Part shown: positions 42,424-51,670 of the stretch, piece by piece
How positions within the stretch are numbered: the stretch's first letter is position 1
Layout of the letters: the number at the start of each line of letters is the position of its first letter
NCBI RefSeq assembly: GCF_002262885.1
Contig: NZ_NKYF01000033.1
Coordinates: 1 to 64,000, forward strand
Source: Pseudonocardia sp. MH-G8
GTDB lineage: Bacteria > Actinomycetota > Actinomycetes > Mycobacteriales > Pseudonocardiaceae
Reading direction: 5' to 3'
DNA length: 64,000 bases
Made by a program: the position numbers and the translations under genes
The notes under the pieces: model-generated
Seen by the model: the letters and a program-made list of their open reading frames with translations, nothing else
What the model was told of the DNA's origin: nothing
The model's database searches: none

Positions 42424-43551
42424 CTATGAGGCAGCCACTAGGTGCGACGCGAAGGCGGAGATGTCCTCGCCCGTGCCGCCGTCCACGGCGAGCTCGGCGA
42501 GGATCCGCCCGATCGCCGGGGTGAACTTGAAGGCGTGGCCCGCGCCCAGAGCCACGATGACGTCCGGGTGCTGCTCCAGCGGGCTGATCACGAACCGGCG
42601 GTCCGGCGTGATCGCGTACTGGCACGTCACGGTGCGCAGCGCAGGCCCGCTCCCGGGGATGGTCGCGCCCATGAAGGACGACAGCTCGTCGAGCAGCTCC
42701 TGCGAGGGGACGAAGGTGCGCTCCTGCGGCGTCATCAGGTTGTCCGAGCGGTCGCGGGCGGCCTTGATCGTCGGTTCGCCGTAGGTCGGGAACCCGTAGA
42801 AGCAGGAGGTGTCCTCCCAGATCCACACCGGGAAGCGGTCGCGGTCGAAGGCGTCGGGATCCGCGGGCTTGAAGTAGGTGACCTGCTCCTGCATCGTCAC
42901 GAGCGGGATGGCGGCGTCGAGCGGTTCGAGCAGCGTGTTGGTCCAGGCGTCCGCGGCGAGCACCACCTTGCCCGCGCGGACGTCCCCGTTCGCGGTGTGG
43001 ACGACGACGCCCGACCCGTCGGGGTTCAGCCGTTCCACCGGGGTTCGGTCCCGGATGACGGCGCCGTGCGCCCGCGCCTGCATCTGCAGGGCGGCCACCG
43101 AGCGGGACGCGTGCACGATGCCGGTGTCCGGGGTGTAGATCGACTCCACGTTCTCGGGGATCCGGAACTGCGGCCAGCGGGTGTTCACCTCCGCCGGGCC
43201 GAGGAGCTCGTAGGGCACGCCGACCTCGTCGAGGCTCGAGGTGAAGTCACCGGCGGCGTAGGGCCCCTCGACCGGGCAGAAGACCACACCCCCGGTGACG
43301 GTCACGAACCTCTCCCCCGCGACGGCCTCGAAGTCGGCCCAGTCCTGGTAGGCCGACCGCGCGAGGCGCACGTACTGCGGCTTGCCGTAGGAGGTCCTGA
43401 GGATGCGCGAGGTGTCGTGGGACGCACCGCGCACGTGCCCGAGCTCGAACTGCTCGAACGCCACGACGTTCACGCCCTTGCGGGCGAGGTGGTACGCGGC
43501 GGCGCTGCCGAGAGCACCCATCCCGACCACGGCGACGTCGAAGGTCTCCAT
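42424..43551 (-). CDS. Sarcosine oxidase/SolA-like flavin amine oxidase
   Basis: 375 residues. FAD-binding VVGMGALGSAAAYHLARKG (about 7-25), the substrate-region motif GASHDTSRILRTSYG and the C-terminal CQYAITPDRRFVI (Cys about 313), which in monomeric sarcosine oxidase carries covalent FAD, are conserved. Family members oxidise N-methyl or secondary amino acids, giving an aldehyde, an amine and hydrogen peroxide. A paralogue is encoded at 53067-54260 in the same cluster, so two related amines or successive demethylations may be handled. Confidence 0.88.
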   Translation of the reverse strand: METFDVAVVGMGALGSAAAYHLARKGVNVVAFEQFELGHVRGASHDTSRILRTSYGKPQYVRLARSAYQDWADFEAVAGERFVTVTGGVVFCPVEGPYAAGDFTSSLDEVGVPYELLGPAEVNTRWPQFRIPENVESIYTPDTGIVHASRSVAALQMQARAHGAVIRDRTPVERLNPDGSGVVVHTANGDVRAGKVVLAADAWTNTLLEPLDAAIPLVTMQEQVTYFKPADPDAFDRDRFPVWIWEDTSCFYGFPTYGEPTIKAARDRSDNLMTPQERTFVPSQELLDELSSFMGATIPGSGPALRTVTCQYAITPDRRFVISPLEQHPDVIVALGAGHAFKFTPAIGRILAELAVDGGTGEDISAFASHLVAAS

Positions 43552-43568
43552 CTGCCGATCCCCCCTAC

Positions 43569-44258
43569 TCAGGTGAGCACTCTGCTCAGTACCGCGTCGA
43601 TCTCCTCCAGGCGGGGGAGCATGCGCTCGCTCGGCCCGCCGACGCTGATCCCGCCGATCCGCCGGCCGTCCACGCGGCACGGGCGCGCGACGGCTGTGAC
43701 GGCGCTCAGCGTCTCGCCCCGGTTGAAGGCCCGGCTCTGCGTGCGCACGATCCCGACCGTCGCGAGGTCGGCGTCGAGGTCGCCGGAGCCGTGGGCGAGC
43801 ACGTGCTTGCGCAGGCGGTCCTCGGGCCACGTCGCGAGCAGCAGCTTGCCGATGCTCGTGGGCAACAGCGGGCGCCGGATCCGGAGCTCGGGGACGTAGC
43901 GGACCGAGTGCTTCGACTGCGCGCACGCGGTGTAGACGACGTGCTCCCCGGCGAAGAGTCCCAGCGTGACGGTCTCGCCGGTCTCGTCCCGGATCTCGTC
44001 GAGGTGCGGGAGGAACAGCTCGGTCAGCCCGCTCTCGCTCGGCCGGACCAGCTCGCCGAGCGAGTAGCCGATCGAGTAGCGCCCGTCGACCTCGACGAGG
44101 TAGCCGACCGAGACCAGACCTCGGATCAGGACGTGGACCGACGACCTCGGGGCGCCGAGCCGCTCGGAGATGTCGGCCAGCCGCAGCACGCCGGCATCGG
44201 CCGAGACCATCTCGAGGATGCGTGCCGTCCGGGTGACCGTGCGGTGCTCGGCGCTCAT
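43569..44258 (-). CDS. IclR-family regulator
   Basis: 229 residues from ATG 44258, overlapping the CoA-transferase stop (ATGA). The N-terminal winged helix (about 8-70: ARILEMVSADAGVLRLADISERLGAPRSSVHVLIRGL, given by region) and the C-terminal effector domain (RYVPELRIRRPLLPTSIGKLLLA, SAVTAVARPCRVDGRRIGGISVGGP) are typical. IclR proteins sense small acids. Embedded in the cluster, it is a likely pathway regulator alongside the CdaR-type regulator at 54358. Confidence 0.88.
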   Translation of the reverse strand: MSAEHRTVTRTARILEMVSADAGVLRLADISERLGAPRSSVHVLIRGLVSVGYLVEVDGRYSIGYSLGELVRPSESGLTELFLPHLDEIRDETGETVTLGLFAGEHVVYTACAQSKHSVRYVPELRIRRPLLPTSIGKLLLATWPEDRLRKHVLAHGSGDLDADLATVGIVRTQSRAFNRGETLSAVTAVARPCRVDGRRIGGISVGGPSERMLPRLEEIDAVLSRVLT

Positions 44259-45376
44259 CTCGTGCCGCCCAGCTCGCTCGTCGTCCCGCTGCTCGCAGCC
44301 GGTGTCCTCGAGAAGCGGATCGGGAACCGCGGGTACCGCACCCGCCCGACCCCCGGCTGCTCCGCGGAGCGGAAGAAGTCGACGTCGGCGAGGTGCGGGT
44401 CGTCGAACAGGTCTGCCACCTCGTGCACCGGCATGGCGGGGATCCCCGCCGGGACGAGGACGGACATCCACGTGTCGGTGTCGCGCGTGCGCAGGACGTC
44501 GGCGAGGAACGCGTAGAGGTCGTCGACGTTCTCGTTCCGCGCGCCGGCCGAGGTGAACCGCGGGTCCTGCGCGAGGTCGGGCCGGTCGACGAGGGCGAAG
44601 AAGCGGCGCCACTGCTCGTCGGTGTAGACGGTGACCCCGATCGTCCCGTCGGCCGTGCGGTAGGGCCGTCGGTCCGTCGCGGCGGTCCGCGCGTACCCCG
44701 CCGGGCCCCGGGGCGGGTCGTAGACGTACCCGCCTTGCTGCTCGAACAGCGTGAACGCCGCCATGCACTCGAACATCGGCACCTCGACGGCCTGGCCCTG
44801 CCCGGACCGCTCGCGCTCGAAGAGCGCGGCGATCACCGCGGAGAGCGCGAGGACGCCGGTCGTCTTGTCGGCGACCGGGGTGCGGACGTAGCTGGGCTCT
44901 GCGCCGTTGGTCTGGGTGGCCGCGAGGCCCGACGCGGCCTGGATGACGTCGTCGTAGGCCGGTCGGTCGCGGTAGCGCCCCTCCTCGCCGTACCCCCGGA
45001 CCGCGCAGTACACGAGCCCGGGGTTGCGCTCGGCGAGGGTGGCGTACCCGATGCGGAGGGAATCGACGGAGCGCGGGATCCGGTTGTGGACGAAGACGTC
45101 GCAGCCCTCGATCAACCGCAGGAAGGACTCGCGGTCGGCCACGTCCTTGAGGTCGAGCGGCACGCTGCCCTTGCCCCGGTTGGCGTTCATGAACGCCGGG
45201 CCCAGCCCTCTCCCCGTGGGGTCGCCGACCCCTCGGATGATGTCCCCGGTGGGCGGTTCGACCTTGGTGACCTCCGCCCCCATCTGGGCCATGAGCTGCG
45301 TGGCGTACGGGACCATGAAGGTGGTCCCGAGTTCCACGACCCGCACCCCGGCCAGCGGGCCACCGCGCTCGGTCAC
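44255..45376 (-). CDS. Class III (CaiB/BaiF) CoA-transferase
   Basis: 373 residues from the GTG overlapping the C45 gene stop. LAGVRVVELGTTFMVPYATQLMAQMGAEVTKVEPP at the N-terminus (about 8-42, cited by region), the catalytic-Asp zone VHNRIPRSVDSLRIGY, GYGEEGRYRDRPAYDDVIQAASGL and the C-terminal GIPAMPVHEVADLFDDPHL are family marks. It would move CoA between organic acids, activating an acid released by the hydrolases of this cluster. Confidence 0.87.
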   Translation of the reverse strand: MTERGGPLAGVRVVELGTTFMVPYATQLMAQMGAEVTKVEPPTGDIIRGVGDPTGRGLGPAFMNANRGKGSVPLDLKDVADRESFLRLIEGCDVFVHNRIPRSVDSLRIGYATLAERNPGLVYCAVRGYGEEGRYRDRPAYDDVIQAASGLAATQTNGAEPSYVRTPVADKTTGVLALSAVIAALFERERSGQGQAVEVPMFECMAAFTLFEQQGGYVYDPPRGPAGYARTAATDRRPYRTADGTIGVTVYTDEQWRRFFALVDRPDLAQDPRFTSAGARNENVDDLYAFLADVLRTRDTDTWMSVLVPAGIPAMPVHEVADLFDDPHLADVDFFRSAEQPGVGRVRYPRFPIRFSRTPAASSGTTSELGGTR

Positions 45377-46509
45377 GCCGTCCCCTGCCGCTGCGCCCCC
45401 GCCGTCACGACACCGGCCGCGTCGAGGGCGTAGGTCGTCGACGGGTTCTCGCAGACGGGGTAGGGCGTGACGTCCATCGTGAGCTCGTCGAGGTCCATGA
45501 TCATCGAGTATGCCGAGACGATCCGCTCGACGTACTCGTTGGCGGGGTTGGTGTGGCGGCAGAGACCGTCCGGGTAGCTGAAGTGGTCGGTGAGCACCTC
45601 GTGGATCGCCTCGGCGTCGACGCGGCGCGCATCGAGCCGATCCTCGAGGAGGTGGCGCACCCGCTCGGCCCGCAGCAGCGTCAGCCGGGCCGATCCCTTC
45701 TTGGTGTCCCGGCCCGCGACCTCGGTCTCGAAGTGGTTCGCGTGGGCCACCAGCCCGTTGCGCGGCACGAGGTGTCCGAAGTCGGTGGGCGCCGCCTCGA
45801 TGTCGATCGCCTCGCCGCCCCGTGCCGCGATCAGGAAGTTGCCCGAGCTGATCCGGGTCGGTGTGGTGACGGCGCGGATCGCGTCCGCCATCGTCCGCGA
45901 CTGGAGCACTCCGCGCAGGAGCACCGCGTACGGCACCCCGCGTCCGGCGGCATCGCGATCGGTCACGAGGAGGTTGGCGCAGACCCCGATCCCGTTCGAG
46001 TTCAGGCCCGACTTCCCGACCTGTCCCGCTTCGGTCAGGGTCAGGACGCTGAACCCGTCCTCGTCGGTGGTGGAGAGCAGGACGGTGTTCGGTCCGATGT
46101 CCGGGTGCCAGTCCCAGTTCTGGGCGAGGAGCGTGTGCCGGTCCGTCGTCCGCGAATCGAGCACGGCCAGCGAGGTGCAGGCGCAGTCGGTGTAGCCGCT
46201 GCCGTACATGAGCTCGAGCTTCGCGTTGAGCGCGAAGATCAGCCGGCGGTCGAACCCGGCTCCCTCGGCGACGCCGTCGATCAGCTCGGCGATATCCGCG
46301 TCGTAGGCGCGCACCTGCTCGGCGAACACGTCTCCCCACGCGAGCACGTCCTCCGCCGAGATCCCCGCGCGTTCGGTCCACACGCGGCGGTAGAAGTCGA
46401 GGTTGTGCTCGATCTTGTCGAGCGCGACCCGCCCGTAGTCGGCGCCCATCGACCGGTAGGACCCGCGCACGCTGATGAGCTCCGGCTGTTCCATGGTGGA
46501 GTCAGTCAA
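45373..46509 (-). CDS. C45-family Ntn hydrolase (acyl-amide hydrolase/acyltransferase-like)
   Basis: 378 residues from TTG 46509, chosen because GGAGGG lies eight bases upstream; ATG 46494 has no such site. Conserved elements: DGVAEGAGFDRRLIFALN, the autoprocessing zone TDCACTSLAV (Cys about 110, the likely new N-terminal nucleophile after cleavage), LAQNWDWHP, GVCANLLV and the HFSYPDGLCRH region. C45 enzymes, the isopenicillin N acyltransferase family, cut or form acyl amides after self-cleavage. Here amide hydrolysis of an imported N-acyl compound is more likely than antibiotic synthesis. The gene overlaps the ABC ATPase gene by 8 bases. Confidence 0.83.
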   Translation of the reverse strand: MTDSTMEQPELISVRGSYRSMGADYGRVALDKIEHNLDFYRRVWTERAGISAEDVLAWGDVFAEQVRAYDADIAELIDGVAEGAGFDRRLIFALNAKLELMYGSGYTDCACTSLAVLDSRTTDRHTLLAQNWDWHPDIGPNTVLLSTTDEDGFSVLTLTEAGQVGKSGLNSNGIGVCANLLVTDRDAAGRGVPYAVLLRGVLQSRTMADAIRAVTTPTRISSGNFLIAARGGEAIDIEAAPTDFGHLVPRNGLVAHANHFETEVAGRDTKKGSARLTLLRAERVRHLLEDRLDARRVDAEAIHEVLTDHFSYPDGLCRHTNPANEYVERIVSAYSMIMDLDELTMDVTPYPVCENPSTTYALDAAGVVTAGAQRQGTA

Positions 46510-47281
46510 GGCTGAAACCCTCCGATCCCGGTACGGACGCGAGCAGCCGGCGGGTGTAGTCGTGCTGCGGATCGCGGTACACGTCGTCCACCCTGCCCTG
46601 CTCGACGATCACGCCCTGGTGCATCACGACCACGTACTCGCACAGCGCCTGGACCACGGCGAGGTTGTGGGAGATGAACAGCAGCGACGCCTCGATCGTG
46701 GCTTCCAGCGACCTCAGCAACGTCAGGATCTCCGCCTGGACGGAGACGTCCAGCGCCGAGGTGATCTCGTCGGCGATCATCAACCGCGGCCGGAGGATCA
46801 GCGCGCGGGCGATCGCGATGCGCTGCCGCTGGCCGCCGGAGAACTGGTGCGGGTACTTCGCCGTCGTGCTCGCGTCGAGGCGGACCTGCTCGAGCACCCG
46901 GGCGATCGCCTCCTCGTGGTCGGCCGGGTCGGCCCGTCGCGGATCGAGCGCCTCGGCGAGCGTCTGCCCGATGGTCCGGCGTGGGCTGAGGGAGGAGTAC
47001 GGGTCCTGGGGGATGTACTGGACCTGCCGCCGCATCGCGGCGCGCCGCCGCTTCCCGACCGAGAAGACGTCCTCGCCGTGGACGAGCACCTGCCCCGTGC
47101 GCGGCCGGTGGATGCCCACGACGGTCTTGCCGAGCGTCGACTTGCCCGATCCGGACTCCCCCACCAGGCCGACCGCGGTGTGGGCCGGCACGGTGAGGTT
47201 CACGTCGCGCAGCACGGCGGCGTGGCCGAAGGAGACGTGCAGCCCGCGGGTCTCCAGCGGCGGTGTCGTGTCGACCGTCAC
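46502..47281 (-). CDS. Dipeptide/oligopeptide-type ABC ATPase (DppF-like)
   Basis: 259 residues from the GTG overlapping the fused gene's stop. Walker A GESGSGKS (about 40-47), QFSGGQRQRIAIA (about 140), LMIADEITSALD (about 160-171) and LFISHNLAVV are intact, as is the YIPQDPYSSLSPRRTI Q-loop stretch. It is the second ATPase of the importer at 46502-51549. Confidence 0.92.
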   Translation of the reverse strand: MTVDTTPPLETRGLHVSFGHAAVLRDVNLTVPAHTAVGLVGESGSGKSTLGKTVVGIHRPRTGQVLVHGEDVFSVGKRRRAAMRRQVQYIPQDPYSSLSPRRTIGQTLAEALDPRRADPADHEEAIARVLEQVRLDASTTAKYPHQFSGGQRQRIAIARALILRPRLMIADEITSALDVSVQAEILTLLRSLEATIEASLLFISHNLAVVQALCEYVVVMHQGVIVEQGRVDDVYRDPQHDYTRRLLASVPGSEGFSLD

Positions 47282-48951
47282 GAGGACGCCTGCAGGGGTG
47301 TCACGTCCACGACCGGGACGGCGTCCATCAGGGCCCGGGTGTAGGGGTGGTGCACGTCGCGGTCGCGCAGCTGGGCCGGCGTGAGGCGCTCCACGATCTC
47401 TCCCTCCTTCATCACGAGGATCCGGTCGCACAGCGCCTCGACGACCCCGAGGTCGTGGGAGATGAACAGCATCGCGGTGCCCTGCGCGCGGTGGATCCTG
47501 CGGAACTGGCGCAGCACCTCGTGCTGCACGGTGACGTCGAGCGCCGTGGTCGGCTCGTCGGCCACGATCAGCTTCGGGGTCGTGACCAGGCTGATGGCGA
47601 TCATGCCGCGCTGGCGCATGCCGCCGGACAGCTTGTGCGGGTGCTGCCGCAACCGGTGTGCGGGCTCGCTGATGTTCACCTGGGTCAACGCCTCGGTGAT
47701 GAGCTCGCGGGCCCGGCCCCGTCCCATGCCCAGGTGGGTGCGCAGCACCTCGGTGAGCTGCACCCCCATGCGCAGCGAGGGGTTGAAGGTGCTCCCCGGG
47801 TCCTGGTAGACGACCGAGATCTCCCGGCCGAGGCGGCCACGGTCCGGCTGCCCCAGCATGTTCATGTCGCCCACCCGGAGCACCTCCGCGCGGACCTCGA
47901 GCTCCTCGGAGACCAGCCCGGCCACCGACATCGCGGTGAGCGACTTGCCGGAGCCCGACTCCCCGACCAGGGCCACCACCTCTCCGGGCTCGATGGCCAG
48001 CGAGACGCCCCGCACGAGCTCGGCGCCACCCGGGACCCCGACCCGCAGGTCCTCGACGCGCACCAGCGCGGCGTCCCCGTCCGGGACCTCCGCGACCGCG
48101 GGAGCGGACGGACGCGCCGCGGCGCGCCGACCGGTGCGGGGATCCGCGCGAGCGGCCAGCGCGTCCCCGAGCAGCATCACCGCCACACCGGTGAGCACGA
48201 TCATGATCGACGGCCCCACCACCGCCGTCGGCTGCGTGTAGATCTGGGTGAGGCTCTCGTTGAGCAGGCGGCCGAAGTCGTAGCTCGGGGACTGCACGCC
48301 CAACCCGATGAACGACAGAGCCGACAGCTCCACCATCGACAGGGCGAACACCGTGGTGGCCAGGATCAGCAGCGGCTCGGCCATGTTCGGCAGCGTGTGC
48401 CGTACGGCGACGGCCCAGGGTGGCACCCCGAGCAACCGGGCCGTGGTGACGTACTCGCTGGTGGAGATCTTGGCCGCGAGGTTCGCCGTGAGCCGCGCGA
48501 AGCTCGGGATGCCCGCGACGCCGATCGCGACGACGCTCGAGACCACGCCGGGACGCAGGATGGCCGCGATGACGAGGGCGAAGATGAGGCTGGGATAGGC
48601 CACCGCGGTCTCCAGCAGCCGCAGTGCGACCTTGCGGGCCCGTGGCCGGCACGACCAGATCCCCACGCCGACGACCATGCCGCCGACGACCGCGATGAGG
48701 GTGGTGCAGGTCGTCATCAGCAGGGTGAGGCGGGTGGCCACCAGCGCACGGGCGAGGTTGTCGCGCCCGAGGTTGTCGGTGCCCAGCAGGTGCTCGGCGC
48801 CGGGACCCTGCCCGGCGTCCCCGGTGAGCTGCGCGGCCGGTGCGGCCAGCACGATCGGCGCCACGACCGCCACGGCGAGGAGGCCGATGCCCAGCACGAC
48901 GCCGCCCACCATGGACGGCGTCCACAGCCCTCTGCGCCCGCGGCTAGTCAT
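47278..48951 (-). CDS. Fused DppC-type permease and DppD-type ATPase (second copy)
   Basis: 557 residues. The permease half (about 1-275) has TDNLGRDNLARALVATR, a coupling loop ARLLGVPPWAVAVRHTLPN and SFIGLGVQSPSYDFGRLLNESL. The ATPase half (about 300-557) has GESGSGKS, KLSGGMRQRGMIA, LIVADEPTTALD and FISHDLGVV. The Ala/Pro/Arg-rich linker between (about 278-295) resembles that of the fusion at 29680-31431. Both importers in the window share this rare arrangement, so the fusion predates their divergence. ATG 48951 overlaps the DppB-type gene's stop region. Confidence 0.9.
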   Translation of the reverse strand: MTSRGRRGLWTPSMVGGVVLGIGLLAVAVVAPIVLAAPAAQLTGDAGQGPGAEHLLGTDNLGRDNLARALVATRLTLLMTTCTTLIAVVGGMVVGVGIWSCRPRARKVALRLLETAVAYPSLIFALVIAAILRPGVVSSVVAIGVAGIPSFARLTANLAAKISTSEYVTTARLLGVPPWAVAVRHTLPNMAEPLLILATTVFALSMVELSALSFIGLGVQSPSYDFGRLLNESLTQIYTQPTAVVGPSIMIVLTGVAVMLLGDALAARADPRTGRRAAARPSAPAVAEVPDGDAALVRVEDLRVGVPGGAELVRGVSLAIEPGEVVALVGESGSGKSLTAMSVAGLVSEELEVRAEVLRVGDMNMLGQPDRGRLGREISVVYQDPGSTFNPSLRMGVQLTEVLRTHLGMGRGRARELITEALTQVNISEPAHRLRQHPHKLSGGMRQRGMIAISLVTTPKLIVADEPTTALDVTVQHEVLRQFRRIHRAQGTAMLFISHDLGVVEALCDRILVMKEGEIVERLTPAQLRDRDVHHPYTRALMDAVPVVDVTPLQASS

Positions 48952-49930
48952 GGTCGGCCTCGATCGAGCGCGGGTCGATGATCGCCAGGATCACGTCGAC
49001 CACGCTGATGATCAGCGTGGCCATCAGCCCGAGGACGAGGATCGTGCCCCGGATGACCGGGTAGTCGCGCTCCAGGATGGCCTGGACGACACCCTGACCG
49101 AGCCCGGGGAACGCGAACACCGTCTCGATGACGACCGCCCCGCCCAGCTGCGCGGCCAGGATGAGCCCGGACAGCGTGAGCGTCGTGGTGATGACGTTCG
49201 GCAGCACGTACCGCCCGAACAGCCGCAACCGCCCGATCCGCCACCCCTTGGCGGTGCGGATGTAGTCCTGGTCCAGCACCACCGCGGTCTCCCGGCGCAC
49301 CACCCGCGAGACCACGCACATGGGCAGCAGCATGAGCGCCAGCGTCGGCAGGACCAGTGAGGACAGCGTTTCGGCTCCGGCCGCGGGGAACATGCCGAGA
49401 CCCACCGCGAAGACCACGACGAGCAGGGTGGCCATCACGTACTGCGGCACCGAGTAGACGAGGCTCGTCACGACGTTGAAGAGGTGGTCGAGCCACGACC
49501 TGCGCCCGCCGTGGGTGAGGAAGGCGACCAGCATGCCCACCGGCACGGAGATCACGAGCACCAGCGCGATGGCGAACAGGGCCAGCTCCGCGGTGAACGG
49601 CAGCCGGGCGAGGATCACCGTGGCGACGTCCTGCCCGTTCGAGAACGACGTGCCCAGGTCCAGGGTCAACAGCCCGCCGACGTAGTCCAGGAACTGGACG
49701 TGCAGCGGCTGGTCCAGCCCGAGCTCCGCCCGGATCCGGGCGACCTCCGCGCCGGTGGCCTCCTGGCCCGCGACCGCGACCGCCGGATCCCCCGGGATCA
49801 GCGGCACGATCACGAAGGTCACCACGACCAGGACCGCGAACGACAGCACCAGCCCGCCCAGCCGCTGCCCCGCGAACCGCAGCCACGGCCGCTCCCGCCA
49901 GGTCACCCGGCGCACCGCCACCGCCGTCAC
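48944..49930 (-). CDS. DppB-type ABC permease
   Basis: 328 residues from the GTG overlapping the binding-protein stop. RFAGQRLGGLVLSFAVLVVVTF forms the first helix, PLIPGDPAVAVAG the conserved PGDP turn, and RTAKGWRIGRLRLFGRYVLPN the ATPase coupling loop (about 225-245). It forms the channel with the permease half of the fused protein encoded downstream. Confidence 0.91.
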   Translation of the reverse strand: MTAVAVRRVTWRERPWLRFAGQRLGGLVLSFAVLVVVTFVIVPLIPGDPAVAVAGQEATGAEVARIRAELGLDQPLHVQFLDYVGGLLTLDLGTSFSNGQDVATVILARLPFTAELALFAIALVLVISVPVGMLVAFLTHGGRRSWLDHLFNVVTSLVYSVPQYVMATLLVVVFAVGLGMFPAAGAETLSSLVLPTLALMLLPMCVVSRVVRRETAVVLDQDYIRTAKGWRIGRLRLFGRYVLPNVITTTLTLSGLILAAQLGGAVVIETVFAFPGLGQGVVQAILERDYPVIRGTILVLGLMATLIISVVDVILAIIDPRSIEADHD

Positions 49931-51549
49931 CCCTGGGCCCCGGTGCCGATCCGCATCGTGGAGAAGTCGACCTGGTTGTTGTAGGCGTTGATCGAGAAGC
50001 CGGGGCGCGCGATGGACTGCTCCGGGCTGTAGGACAGCGGCATCACGTGTGCCGCACCGATCAGGTTCTCCTGGATCTGCTGGTAGACCCCGCACCGCGC
50101 CTGCTCGTCGGGCTGCCGCATGGCCTCGTCGACCATCGCCAGCACGTCCTCGTGGCGGACGCCCGACCAGTTCGCCCCGCCGTCCTCGGTGGCCGGCCCG
50201 ACGATGGGCGAGAGCGCGCCGTACATCGTCCCGCCCGCGTTGATCGCGGGGAACACGGTGAGGTCCCAGGCGCCGGGTTCCGTCGCGCCGGTGGTCGACC
50301 ACGTGGAGACGTCGACGTTGTTGAGCTCCACGGCGGCCCCGGCCTCCCGCAGCGCCTCGGCGACGTAGCTGTTCGCGGCGCCCTGCGGCCCGATCACGTC
50401 CATCCCGAGCACCTTGACGGGCTCGGTCCGGCCGCTCAGCACGCCCCGGGCCGCCGCCACGTCCTGCGGGATGAGCACGGAGGCGTCGGTGTTGGCACAC
50501 GGGACCGCCGCGTGGCTGAACGTGACCGCCAGTTCTCCCAGGCCACCGGAGGCGGCGCTGTTGAGCGCGTCCCGGCTCAGCGCCTGGACCACCGCCCGAC
50601 GCGCCGCCTCGTCGGCGAAGACGCTGCCGGGGCGTTCGTTGAACAGCACGTACAGGGCGAGGTAGGGCAGCCGGTGGGTCGTGTACCCCTCCTGGCCGTC
50701 GAAGCGGGTCATGTCCTCGGTGTTGATGTCGGCGATGTCCATGCTGCCGGTGAGCAGCGCGTTCGCCCGTGAGGAGTCGTTGCCCACCACGGCCACCTCG
50801 AGGGTCTGCGCGGGCTCGCCCTGCAACGGCGGGTCGCTGTACTCCGGCCACGCCGTGAAGTCGTCGCGCAACGCCAGCGTGTAGGACACGCCGGGCGACT
50901 GTTCGGCGAGCACGTACGGGCCGGAGAACGCACCCTCGACGGCACCGGTGCGCAGCCCGTCCTGGTCCGCGAGCCCGGCCGGGCACACGATGCCGGTGGC
51001 CTCGAGGCTCAACCCCTGCAACAGGTCCAGCCACGGCTGCGCGAGCGCGATGGTCACCGTGTTCGCCTGGTCGTCGGCGGAGATGGTGGGCGTGCCCGGC
51101 CCGAACACGATCTCCCGGAAGACCGAGACCTCGGCCGTCGCCATCGCGTCCAGCGAGTCCTTGACCACCCCGGCCGTGATCGGCGTGCCGTCCGCGCAGG
51201 TCGCGTCGTCGCGGAGGGTGAGCTGCGCCGTGGTCGGCGTCGACTCCCACGAGGTGGCCAGCGCGGGCACGATCGAGTTGTCCGCGCCGCGCCGCACCAG
51301 CGTGTGGAACAGCAGGCGGCTGACCGTGTAGTCGTCGCGGTTCTGCACCATCCACGGCGTGAACGTCGTCGGCGTGGCGTTGATCGCGGTCCGGATCGTG
51401 CTCGTCGCGCCGTCGGCGCCACCCCCCGCACCACCGGTGGTGCACGCGGACAGCCCGATGGAGACGACGGCCGCGACGGCCAGCGCCCGACCTCTCCCCT
51501 TCACGCCTGCACGCCGTCGAGCAACCGGCCTCTGATCGGGCTGCCTCAC
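49927..51549 (-). CDS. Family-5 substrate-binding lipoprotein (second importer)
   Basis: 540 residues from GTG 51549, which has AGGAGG six bases upstream and overlaps a possible 17-codon leader ORF; an internal GTG 15 codons on has no spaced ribosome site. The basic lead RRRAGVKGRGR, hydrophobic core and SACTT lipobox (LSAC, Cys about 36) mark a lipoprotein. Family-5 elements include PTTFTPWMVQNRDDYTVSRLLFHTL, ALATSWESTPTTAQLTLRDDA and YVLFNERPGSVFADEAARRA, quoted by region. It captures the solute for the second peptide-type importer. Confidence 0.87.
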   Translation of the reverse strand: MRQPDQRPVARRRAGVKGRGRALAVAAVVSIGLSACTTGGAGGGADGATSTIRTAINATPTTFTPWMVQNRDDYTVSRLLFHTLVRRGADNSIVPALATSWESTPTTAQLTLRDDATCADGTPITAGVVKDSLDAMATAEVSVFREIVFGPGTPTISADDQANTVTIALAQPWLDLLQGLSLEATGIVCPAGLADQDGLRTGAVEGAFSGPYVLAEQSPGVSYTLALRDDFTAWPEYSDPPLQGEPAQTLEVAVVGNDSSRANALLTGSMDIADINTEDMTRFDGQEGYTTHRLPYLALYVLFNERPGSVFADEAARRAVVQALSRDALNSAASGGLGELAVTFSHAAVPCANTDASVLIPQDVAAARGVLSGRTEPVKVLGMDVIGPQGAANSYVAEALREAGAAVELNNVDVSTWSTTGATEPGAWDLTVFPAINAGGTMYGALSPIVGPATEDGGANWSGVRHEDVLAMVDEAMRQPDEQARCGVYQQIQENLIGAAHVMPLSYSPEQSIARPGFSINAYNNQVDFSTMRIGTGAQG

Positions 51550-51599
51550 ATCTCCTCCTCGTCGGTCCACGGGATGAAGCGGGGGCGGGGCTCGTCCAT
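51546..51599 (-). CDS. Possible 17-residue leader peptide
   Basis: ATG 51599 begins MDEPRPRFIPWTDEEEM and stops at TGA 51546, whose bases overlap the GTG of the binding-protein gene (GTGA). An acidic, Pro/Arg-containing peptide coupled to the first importer gene could set its translation. No ribosome site precedes it at good distance, and the same frame extends further upstream, so this may be chance. Confidence 0.3.
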   Translation of the reverse strand: MDEPRPRFIPWTDEEEM

Positions 51600-51658
51600 A
51601 TATATGGACGCGCCTCCATTTATGCAGACACCGTAGGAGAGGTGCATCACCGCGTCAA
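51593..51658 (-). promoter_or_regulatory. Promoter and palindromic operator of second importer
   Basis: On the minus strand TTGACG (51653-51658), 17-bp spacer, TACGGT (51630-51635) make a plausible promoter. The perfect 18-bp palindrome CGTCCATATATATGGACG (51593-51610) lies just inside the transcript, followed by a further TCCATTTAT element. A regulator bound there (IclR- or CdaR-type candidates are in the cluster) could block elongation. Confidence 0.5.
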
Positions 51659-51670
51659 CGAGTTGCCGAG

